A DNA stretch of 13,846 nt, taken from assembly GCA_043789035.1 (NCBI GenBank), contig JAYWIG010000120.1:1-13846 (forward strand), in the 5' to 3' direction. Below are positions 7,354 to 13,846 of the stretch, one piece after another (the stretch's first letter is position 1; each line of letters starts with the position of its first letter). This DNA is from JAYWIG01 sp043789035. GTDB lineage: Bacteria > Pseudomonadota > Gammaproteobacteria > Burkholderiales > Burkholderiaceae_E. Both the position numbers and the translations under genes were made by a program. The notes under the pieces are model-generated. The model searched no databases and had not been told where the DNA came from. It saw only the letters and a program-made list of their open reading frames with translations.

Positions 7354-8789
7354 GCTTACTCATCAAGGCATTAAAAAAGGCCGAGCAAAAGCATCTTGAA
7401 GCAACTGCGTTGGCGCTAGAGCAAGTGTCTTTGGACCCAACAGTGATCGCGGCGGCAAATGCTGCTCCACCAAGCGTTTCAGTTGCGCCTCCTGTGAGCA
7501 CTGTAAACGACGAGCCAGTGGTACAAACACTTAACTCGCTTTCTCTGACAATAGACGAACCAAGGCCCGCGTTAGCACCTTTAGAAGCCGCAACTTTAGA
7601 AGTTACGTCTCTAAAAGCTGCACCCACTAGCATAGAAGTACCGGCTCAAAAAGTGGCAGCACTGGTGCAAAAAGAAGTACCTAAACCAATTCAAGCCAGC
7701 CAGGAAAATATTGACGGATCAGGGAAAACTAAGCGCTGGTTACAGTTCGGCATTGCAACCGCTGTTGCGGTCGCCAGCGCTGGCGGTTACTTGTATTGGC
7801 AAACTCAAACCCCATCACAGCAAATACCAACCACAGCAAGTTCACCGCTGGCACTTGATCTCGCTCAAAACGCACAGCCCAAGACTTCCGCTGTGGCGAC
7901 CAAAACCTTATCGAAAGAGCCCTCCACAACTCTAGAAACAAAGAGTTCCTCTACAAACCTAAGATCAGAGCAAAAGCAGGTCGAAACGAAGCAGGTCGAT
8001 ACTAAGCAAGTCGAAACAAAACAGGTCGAAACAAAATCACTAGCAGCTTTTACAGATCGGCGAGACGCAGCCGCGGGCAAAGCAGAAGCACAAGTTCTCG
8101 AACTTAAACCGGACGCCATTGTCAGTATCAAACCTTCATCAGTACCTGCCCCTGGGCCTAAACTCCTACGTCACGATAGCAACGACAAGATCGCCAAGCT
8201 TACCGATCAAGCTTTTGCAGCCCAACGAAAGCAAGATGGCTCACAAGCTATGCAACTCTATGACCAAATACTAGAGATTGATAAGAACAGTCTCGATGCA
8301 CTTTTGGGCAAAGCATCGCTTCACGCCAAGAATGGCGATATCCCAGCAGCAACAAGGCTTTATAGTCGGGTACTTGAGTTGGAACCCAATGACGGCGCAG
8401 CCAAAGCGGCGTTGGCAAGCCTGCGCACAAGCGTCGACCCTGAAGGGCAAGAATCAAATTTACGCAATCTACTTGCGAAAGACCCGACCGAACCTTCTTT
8501 GCTTTTCGCACTCGGCAATAGCCTGGCAGCACAAGGTCGATGGAGCGAAGCGCAAGCGGTCTACTTCCAAGCCTATAGCGGCGATAACCAGCAACCAGAC
8601 TATGCGTTCAATTTGGCAATAAGCTTGGAGAGACTTCGGCAGAACTCTCTCGCATTAAATTATTACCGAAGTGCGCTGGAGCTAACACAAACAAAATCAG
8701 CACGATTTAAAGTAGAACTAGCGCGGCAACGCATTGCAGCTTTAGAAAAGCCCATTCGTGTCGATTTGAGCGACATCGCAAAAGAGTGA
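7350..8789 (+). CDS. mshN: MshN-like TPR membrane protein
   Basis: A 479-residue protein starting at the ATGA overlap with mshL, with GAGGTGA (7339-7345) as ribosome-binding site. It begins MSLLIKALKKAEQKH, an amphipathic start like that of MshN and GspB/ExeB proteins. A cytoplasmic Ala/Pro-rich stretch (to about 128) leads to one membrane segment (about 131-150, WLQFGIATAVAVASAGGYLY). A low-complexity periplasmic linker with a QVETK repeat follows, then a C-terminal TPR region (about 281-448, roughly four helical-pair repeats such as GSQAMQLYDQILEIDKNS and PAATRLYSRVLELEPND). It is therefore an inner-membrane protein with a large periplasmic TPR domain. By analogy with ExeA/ExeB, its N-terminus may contact MshM and its periplasmic part may help secretin assembly. 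The gene name rests on order and layout, since TPR and linker sequences are weakly conserved. Confidence 0.82.
   Translation: MSLLIKALKKAEQKHLEATALALEQVSLDPTVIAAANAAPPSVSVAPPVSTVNDEPVVQTLNSLSLTIDEPRPALAPLEAATLEVTSLKAAPTSIEVPAQKVAALVQKEVPKPIQASQENIDGSGKTKRWLQFGIATAVAVASAGGYLYWQTQTPSQQIPTTASSPLALDLAQNAQPKTSAVATKTLSKEPSTTLETKSSSTNLRSEQKQVETKQVDTKQVETKQVETKSLAAFTDRRDAAAGKAEAQVLELKPDAIVSIKPSSVPAPGPKLLRHDSNDKIAKLTDQAFAAQRKQDGSQAMQLYDQILEIDKNSLDALLGKASLHAKNGDIPAATRLYSRVLELEPNDGAAKAALASLRTSVDPEGQESNLRNLLAKDPTEPSLLFALGNSLAAQGRWSEAQAVYFQAYSGDNQQPDYAFNLAISLERLRQNSLALNYYRSALELTQTKSARFKVELARQRIAALEKPIRVDLSDIAKE
7977..8036 (+). repeat. Four 15-bp tandem repeats coding QV(E/D)TK, in mshN
   Basis: Four direct copies of a 15-base unit (CAGGTCGAAACGAAG and variants) encode QVETK, QVDTK, QVETK and QVETK at residues 210-229. 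Copies differ by one to four bases. The unit length is a multiple of three, so copy number can change without a frameshift. It lies in the linker between the membrane segment and the TPR domain. Confidence 0.92.
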
Positions 8790-8792
8790 ACT

Positions 8793-10553
8793 ATGGCAGC
8801 CGCATTGGAAATTATCAGCACTAAAGTGCAACCTGCACCGACCAAACGAAAGCCGCTTGGTCAGACGCTCTTCGAAAAGGGTTTACTCACCGACGATCAG
8901 CTGCGAATTGCTTTGATGGAACAAAAAAGCCAAGGCGTTCCGCTAGGAAAGGTATTGGTATCGCTTGGGTTTCTGACTGAAGCTACCCTTAGAGAAACAC
9001 TCGCAGAAAACTTAGGGCATAGGCAAATCGATTTAGGAAAGGTCGTTCCCAATGCGTCAGCGATGACGAAGATCTCTCGCGATTTTGCCAAACGCAACAT
9101 GGTGTTTCCTGTCAGTATCGACGATGAAACAGGCACTCTGACACTTGCACTTTCTAACCCAAATGACGTAGTTACGCTTGACAAGATTAGTGCGGAACTA
9201 CAAGGCAGATATCAACTTCAGGTGTGCATTGCCTCTGAAGGCGATGTAAACAGCGCCATTGATTTGCATTATGGTCATGAACTTTCTATCGACGGAATTC
9301 TCAACGAGATTGAAACTGGCGAAATCGATGCCAAGAGTCTGGAAATTGCAAGCCGCGAATATAGCGGGCCTGTCGTACGATTAATCGATGCCATACTTGC
9401 CGACGCAATTCAGCGTCGCTGCAGTGATATTCACTTTGAGCCAGAAGCTGGCTTTGTTCGTATTCGCTATCGCATCGACGGCGTTTTACGTCAAATTCGC
9501 GCTTTGCACGCAAAGTTCTGGCCTCCTATGGCTGTGCGGCTGAAGATCGTGTCAGGAATGAATATCGCCGAGGCAAGAACCTCTCAAGATGGTCGCATTT
9601 CACTAATATTGAATGGTCGACAAATCGATTTTCGCGCTGCAGCCCATCCGACAATTCATGGCGAAAACTTTGTTCTTCGAATCCTCGATCGCAATAGCGG
9701 CATGGTTGCCCTTGAAAAGATGGATCTCACAGCAGAGCAGTTCGAAGCCATAGAAACCATGATGGCAAAACCAGAGGGCATGATACTTGTGACCGGGCCT
9801 ACGGGTAGCGGAAAAACCACCACTCTTTACTCGATACTCGCAAAGTTAAATAAGGAAGGGGTCAACATTATGACCCTCGAAGATCCGGTGGAATACCCTT
9901 TACCTATGATTCGCCAAAGCAATCTGGCGGCCAGTGTAAAAATGGATTTCAGTTCTGGCATCCGATCGCTTATGCGACAAGACCCGGACATCATTTTAGT
10001 GGGTGAGATTCGCGATACCGATACGGCAACCCAAGCATTGCGCGCCGCCATGACTGGCCACCTAGTTTTTTCCACCTTACACACCAACTCAGCATTAGGC
10101 ACTATTCCTCGCCTTATTGATCTTGGATTAACCCCAGAACTCATGTCGGGAAGTTTAATAGGTGTCATCGGTCAAAGGCTAGTCAGAAAACTATGCAGCG
10201 CATGCAAAAAACCTTTAGAGATCGATCGCGATACCGCCAGAGCACTGCTTATTGCTGCGGATGAAAGCCCCATTGTTTATCAGCCTGAAGGGTGTGTTCA
10301 TTGTGACTATCAAGGTTTTAAGGGCCGACTGTCGGTTCTCGAAGTGCTCAAATTTGACGAAGAACTCGATGACCTTGTTGCACGGCGAACACCTTTGAGA
10401 GAGATTTTAATTGCCGCTCGAAAAAAAGGCTTTCAAACTCTTGCCAACGATGCAATCAGGCGCGTCCGCGCCGGACAAACATCTCTTGAGGAAGCAGCTC
10501 GAGTCGTCGATCTAACTGACCTCGGCGCACTTTCTCGTGAGCCTAAATCATGA
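8793..10553 (+). CDS. mshE: Pilus assembly ATPase MshE (GspE/PilB family)
   Basis: A 586-residue hexameric-type secretion ATPase, three bases after mshN. The N-terminal MshEN domain (about 20-155) contains two 24-residue motifs, PLGQTLFEKGLLTDDQL...Q (21-44) and PLGKVLVSLGFLTEATL...N (50-73), separated by five residues. In V. cholerae MshE this domain binds c-di-GMP. The ATPase domain shows Walker A GPTGSGKT (335-342), an Asp box with TLEDPVEY, Walker B IILVGE ending at E405, and a His box TGHLVFSTLHTN. A zinc-binding set of four cysteines is complete: C468, C471, C501 and C504. It should hydrolyse ATP in the cytoplasm and drive pilin polymerisation through MshG, encoded next with a four-base overlap. 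All catalytic residues look intact. The Arg expected at the first position of motif I is Pro here. Confidence 0.95.
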   Translation: MAAALEIISTKVQPAPTKRKPLGQTLFEKGLLTDDQLRIALMEQKSQGVPLGKVLVSLGFLTEATLRETLAENLGHRQIDLGKVVPNASAMTKISRDFAKRNMVFPVSIDDETGTLTLALSNPNDVVTLDKISAELQGRYQLQVCIASEGDVNSAIDLHYGHELSIDGILNEIETGEIDAKSLEIASREYSGPVVRLIDAILADAIQRRCSDIHFEPEAGFVRIRYRIDGVLRQIRALHAKFWPPMAVRLKIVSGMNIAEARTSQDGRISLILNGRQIDFRAAAHPTIHGENFVLRILDRNSGMVALEKMDLTAEQFEAIETMMAKPEGMILVTGPTGSGKTTTLYSILAKLNKEGVNIMTLEDPVEYPLPMIRQSNLAASVKMDFSSGIRSLMRQDPDIILVGEIRDTDTATQALRAAMTGHLVFSTLHTNSALGTIPRLIDLGLTPELMSGSLIGVIGQRLVRKLCSACKKPLEIDRDTARALLIAADESPIVYQPEGCVHCDYQGFKGRLSVLEVLKFDEELDDLVARRTPLREILIAARKKGFQTLANDAIRRVRAGQTSLEEAARVVDLTDLGALSREPKS

Positions 10554-11755
10554 CGGTATATATTTACCGCGCTATCGACGTTAGCGGAAAAACGCTTACA
10601 GGTCGAATGCCAGCTGGTAACGAGCGCGAGTTAGAGGCGCGCCTGAAAAACGGTGGCATGGAACTCATTAACGCGAAAGTGCATTCATCAAAGAAAGGGC
10701 TCGTGGGCAAATCCATGCCTCGCAAAGAGTTGATTAACTTTTGCTTTCATATGGAACAAACCTTGCGCGGCGGAGTATTGCTCACTGAAGCTCTAAGCGA
10801 TTTAATCGACGGCACGGACCATCAAGTGATGCGCGATACGCTCAGCGTTATTCTGCAAGCGGTAGGTGACGGCACTTCGCTGTCAAACGCGCTCGGCAGC
10901 TACCCAGAACTATTCGACGATGTATTCATCGGTTTGATCAACGCGGGCGAAGAAGCCGGTACGCTACCTGATGCGTTTAAAAAACTAGGGGAAGGCTTGC
11001 GATGGGCCGATGAGCTCTCTTCGCAACTCACCAAGATGATGATGTACCCAGCCTTTACCATCTTGGTACTGGTTGCAGTGGCGTTCTTTATGCTGCTATT
11101 TTTAGTACCGCAACTCGCAGGCTTTATCAAATCTGCCGTGGGTGAGATCCCGTTTCAAACTCGTTTGCTGCTTTCTATCTCAGAATTCGTGGTTGCCCAT
11201 TGGGGTAAGCTGTTGATGACTCCCTTCGTCATAATTATTTCATTGCAGGCCATGTATCGCTATAGCGGTGAGGCGACTAAAACTAAGCTTGATCGGCTTA
11301 AATTTAGAGTACCAGTCATTGGCTCTGTGATTGAAAAAGTAGCGCTTGCAAGGTTTACTTCCCTTTTTGGCATGTTGTACGCGTCAGGGGTTCCAATACT
11401 TCGGTCACTCGAAGTATGCCAAGGCGCAGCTGGCAATCGACATCTCGCTCAAGGCCTTGCGCTGGTACAGCAAAAGATTACTGATGGTATGGGCTTATCT
11501 ATTGCTTTTGAATCGGTAAAGATATTCCCAAACCTTGTGTTGCGAATGATAAAAATCGGCGAATCAACCGGTGAAATTGATAAATCATTGCTCAATGCCA
11601 GCTACTTCTTTAACCGAGAAATACAAGAACGAATTGCCAAAATTCAGGCAATGATCGAACCATTACTGACAGTCACTCTTGGGCTCATGCTGGGTTGGTT
11701 AATGATGGCCGTATTAGGCCCAATCTATGACATTCTTGGAAAGATGAAAGTCTGA
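10550..11755 (+). CDS. mshG: Inner-membrane platform protein MshG (GspF/PilC family)
   Basis: A 401-residue protein with the ATGA start overlapping the mshE stop; the ribosome-binding site is weak, so translation is probably coupled. It has the standard two-domain T2SSF layout, with helical domains at about 62-185 and 265-387. Each carries the characteristic Gly/Glu turn (NAGEEAGTLPDAF at 131-143 and KIGESTGEID at 335-344). Three membrane segments are visible at about 167-189, 217-235 and 371-393. The N-terminal YIYRAIDVSGKTLTGRM matches the short leader common to GspF/PilC proteins. The length is normal for the family. The protein sits above the MshE hexamer in the inner membrane and is thought to rotate or shift to add pilin subunits to the fibre base. 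The order mshE-mshG is the same as in Vibrio and Shewanella. Confidence 0.94.
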   Translation: MTVYIYRAIDVSGKTLTGRMPAGNERELEARLKNGGMELINAKVHSSKKGLVGKSMPRKELINFCFHMEQTLRGGVLLTEALSDLIDGTDHQVMRDTLSVILQAVGDGTSLSNALGSYPELFDDVFIGLINAGEEAGTLPDAFKKLGEGLRWADELSSQLTKMMMYPAFTILVLVAVAFFMLLFLVPQLAGFIKSAVGEIPFQTRLLLSISEFVVAHWGKLLMTPFVIIISLQAMYRYSGEATKTKLDRLKFRVPVIGSVIEKVALARFTSLFGMLYASGVPILRSLEVCQGAAGNRHLAQGLALVQQKITDGMGLSIAFESVKIFPNLVLRMIKIGESTGEIDKSLLNASYFFNREIQERIAKIQAMIEPLLTVTLGLMLGWLMMAVLGPIYDILGKMKV

Positions 11756-13449
11756 TGAAGAACCTTCAATGCATCTACATTCGCGCCGATGGGGTGACAG
11801 CATTCCAAATCAATAACAGTAAAGCACTGACGCTCGAAAACTTCGATGGGGATATCACAATCAAGCCTTCAGGTGCCCCAACTCATGCCAAATTTGAGAG
11901 TTGGATATCGCGACATTTGCAGGACACTTGCTTCATCCTAATTGATATTGTCGAGGAAGAATTTGTCATCGACTCAGTTCCCGCAGTTCGAAAAAGCGAC
12001 CAAGTACAAGTTATTAAGCGTCGAATTTTGCAGAAATTTCGTGACGCAACTTTATCTCAGTGGGTGCCTTTGACGGTGCATAAAACGAAGCTAATTGCCT
12101 TCAAAAAAAGCGCACAAGAACCCGTAAAAGTTTTATTTAGCGCACTGGCAAACGACGCCTTATTATCGCCTTGGCTAACTATGCTAAAGCGTAGCAATGT
12201 TGTTATCCAAAGTGTCGTCAGCCCTGCTTTACTGGCGCAACGCTTAGCGACGCAGAAACTTCGTGCACACAACGGACTCATCTTATCTTGGGCTCCGGCC
12301 GGCCTTCGGCAAACGCTCATTATCGACAAACAAATTCGATTTTCTCGACTATCGGGAAGTAAAACGCCCACCAATGGCGAAGCTGTCATGGACGAATGCC
12401 AACGCACGATTCAATACCTATTAATGTCGCAACAAATTAGTAGAGACTTTCTGCGCGAATCGAGCTTTACGGTCTGGCTCGTCGCCGGCGGCATTTCGGG
12501 CACAGAAAAGTTAGCCGCACGCATTTCTATCGACAGCTCCGTTGATCTAGAACTTAAACTGATTCCAGCTTCAAACCTCAACATACCGGATCACCTTGGC
12601 TCTTTAGCAACTTGGTACAGTGCCAGCCAGCTTGAAACAGCAAGCAAAACAAGAAAAAGTGGTTACGCGACTAGAGATCTGCTGCATGGCTATCGTATTC
12701 ACAAGGCAAGTCGATGGATCATGCGAAGCAGCGTTGCTATCACCTCCTGTGCGGCGCTTTCGGCAATTGGCAGCTTGGCCGCCAAAACTTACTGGCCAAG
12801 CTATATCAGTGAGCAAACGAATCGCGTTCAAGCCCTCAATGTGCAAGAGTCAACTCTGCGTCAAGATCTCGCTTCATTTCCAATAGCCTCAGCGCAAATG
12901 CAAAAGATGGTGGAGTTAGAACAACAGCTTCGCGATCGCCACGTCAATCCGCTACCAATTCTTCAGTCTGTGGCCAACGCGCTAGACAATCGCCAAGAAA
13001 TTGCCCCTAGCATGCTTCGTTGGCAGCGGCTCGACAAAGCGCAGGTAAGTGAATGGCAAACGGTTGAAATACTGAGCAAACGCGAAGTAAAGGAAACAAA
13101 AACGACTCCAATAGGATTACCTGCGAATCAAGCATTTTCTCAAGAAGATGCCATTGTTGCTGAACTCGAAGGGAGTCTCAAAGCAGACACAACCATGCAA
13201 CAAGCGAACGATGGCATTAAAACGATTGCTGATGAGTTGAAAAAGTACTGTCAATGTGAAGTGTATTTAGCAAAACTTCCCTTCGACCCTAGCGCCACTA
13301 GCGGCTTTAACAAGAACTTTTTGACAACCGCTGCTTCTGAACGAGAACTTCCAAAGTTCCAGCTTCGTTGGCTTATTAAAGCGACACCTGAGAGCAAATC
13401 ATCGACTGATCAAACAACCAAGGCTGGGTTGTCGAAAGTGGCGGGATAA
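11755..13449 (+). CDS. Bitopic PilM/PilN-like (MshI/GspL-type) pilus assembly protein
   Basis: A 564-residue protein whose ATG overlaps the mshG stop by one base (TGATG). No catalytic motif stands out. The first about 319 residues look soluble and cytoplasmic, followed by one membrane segment (about 326-343, VAITSCAALSAIGSLAA) and a periplasmic part of about 220 residues. The part just after the membrane segment (about 348-395) is rich in Gln, Glu and Leu and looks coiled-coil. This layout is that of GspL, a natural fusion of a PilM-like actin-fold domain and a PilN-like segment, and also of MshI in MSHA loci. Its place after mshG and before a PilO-like gene agrees. It probably links the MshE ATPase to the inner-membrane alignment complex. 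Sequence similarity to PilM is too weak to see by eye, so the fold is inferred from layout and context. Confidence 0.6.
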   Translation: MKNLQCIYIRADGVTAFQINNSKALTLENFDGDITIKPSGAPTHAKFESWISRHLQDTCFILIDIVEEEFVIDSVPAVRKSDQVQVIKRRILQKFRDATLSQWVPLTVHKTKLIAFKKSAQEPVKVLFSALANDALLSPWLTMLKRSNVVIQSVVSPALLAQRLATQKLRAHNGLILSWAPAGLRQTLIIDKQIRFSRLSGSKTPTNGEAVMDECQRTIQYLLMSQQISRDFLRESSFTVWLVAGGISGTEKLAARISIDSSVDLELKLIPASNLNIPDHLGSLATWYSASQLETASKTRKSGYATRDLLHGYRIHKASRWIMRSSVAITSCAALSAIGSLAAKTYWPSYISEQTNRVQALNVQESTLRQDLASFPIASAQMQKMVELEQQLRDRHVNPLPILQSVANALDNRQEIAPSMLRWQRLDKAQVSEWQTVEILSKREVKETKTTPIGLPANQAFSQEDAIVAELEGSLKADTTMQQANDGIKTIADELKKYCQCEVYLAKLPFDPSATSGFNKNFLTTAASERELPKFQLRWLIKATPESKSSTDQTTKAGLSKVAG

Positions 13450-13451
13450 CA

Positions 13452-13846
13452 ATGAAATCAAGCTCCATCAGGCAAACGTTAATCGATTTACGTAAGCCCC
13501 TATTGATCGCAATATGCTTGGTCGGGCTTTCGGTTGCGCTGTTTTCCTCGACATTCATCTATTTTTTTCAATTAAAACATGCCTACGAATCGACTCAAGC
13601 GGCATACCAAACCATTAAACAAGGTATATCCGCAGCAAAGGCTGATATTGAAACCGCCCAGAAGTACACAGCGGCATTTAAAGTTGTCAGCGATTCGAGT
13701 GCTAGCGGTGACTTCGCAAAGCAACGCGCATTAGATTACTTAGAACAGGAACTTAGCGCCAACATCGTTATACCAAAATCCTATGCTTTAGCAGCACGAG
13801 AAACGCTTTCCTCCGCTGAATATGCCGGCTTAGAGAAGCATGAAGT
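13452..13846 (+). CDS. PilO/MshJ-like inner-membrane protein, 3' end cut by window edge
   Basis: An open frame begins with ATG at 13452, two bases after the previous stop, and runs to the window edge (131 complete codons). It starts MKSSSIRQTLIDLRKPLLIA, has one membrane segment at about 16-39, and continues with a likely coiled coil (about 42-78, rich in Lys, Gln, Ala and Glu). A short basic cytoplasmic tail, one membrane helix and a periplasmic coiled coil is the layout of PilO and GspM. MshJ holds the matching place in MSHA loci. The position right after the MshI-like gene supports this. No sequence motif by itself proves the family, and the C-terminal ferredoxin-like domain would lie outside the window. 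The start has only a weak ribosome-binding site (GGGA), which fits coupled translation. Confidence 0.6.
   Translation, partial: MKSSSIRQTLIDLRKPLLIAICLVGLSVALFSSTFIYFFQLKHAYESTQAAYQTIKQGISAAKADIETAQKYTAAFKVVSDSSASGDFAKQRALDYLEQELSANIVIPKSYALAARETLSSAEYAGLEKHE

Larger units (their letters stand above)
5302..13846 (+). other. MSHA-type pilus assembly operon, continuing past the right edge
   Basis: Six plus-strand genes follow one another with junctions of -4, +3, -4, -1 and +2 bases: mshL, mshN, mshE, mshG, the MshI-like gene and the MshJ-like gene. No internal terminator hairpin or promoter-sized gap is present, so one transcript is likely. The pilin and prepilin peptidase genes are not in this part. 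Confidence 0.8.

Noticed and set aside
5302..13846. Type II secretion (gsp) operon in place of an MSHA pilus locus
   Set aside because: The secretin is a lipoprotein with MshL layout, mshM is adjacent, and the ATPase has an MshEN domain. GspC and the pseudopilin order are not seen. The missing right-hand genes leave some doubt.

Overview
This window reads as chromosomal DNA from a Gram-negative bacterium, most likely a gamma- or betaproteobacterium. The evidence is an outer-membrane secretin lipoprotein, an MSHA-type (mannose-sensitive haemagglutinin) type IV pilus locus, moderate GC content by eye, and Shine-Dalgarno-led, tightly packed genes. The sequence does not let me name a genus. There is no rRNA, tRNA, CRISPR array, insertion sequence or phage gene visible, and no gene-free stretch longer than 300 bases.

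Left part (1-3456). The window opens inside a minus-strand MNT-type nucleotidyltransferase gene, cut by the left edge. Next to it, on the same strand, is an SPFH/band-7 membrane protein. Diverging from that is a two-gene plus-strand unit: a membrane-anchored, FMN-binding glutamate-synthase-like protein with a TTG start, overlapped by four bases by a DinB-family metalloprotein. These look like ordinary housekeeping or accessory genes with no obvious link to the pilus.

Right part (3458-13846). This is a pilus-assembly locus of the MSHA type. A minus-strand pair encodes an ABC-type ATPase, with no permease beside it, followed by the GspA/ExeA-like AAA+ ATPase MshM. Diverging from the pair is a long plus-strand operon with overlapping or nearly abutting genes. 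It encodes the secretin MshL, the TPR protein MshN, the assembly ATPase MshE and the platform protein MshG. It continues with a large bitopic protein that looks like a PilM+PilN (GspL/MshI-type) fusion, and then a PilO/MshJ-like protein cut by the right edge.

How the parts fit. In such systems MshE hydrolyses ATP in the cytoplasm to drive MshG, which extracts pilins from the inner membrane. The MshI/MshJ-like proteins form the inner-membrane alignment complex that connects to the MshL pore in the outer membrane. MshM and MshN probably act as a GspA/GspB-like pair that helps place or assemble the secretin. Pilins and prepilin peptidase are not in view and may lie to the right.

The core machinery is a recognised family, so I do not claim a new system. 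The parts most worth a second look are the rearranged gene order, the lone ABC ATPase co-transcribed with mshM, a changed Arg position in the c-di-GMP-binding motif of MshE, and two protein-coding tandem repeats in MshL and MshN.
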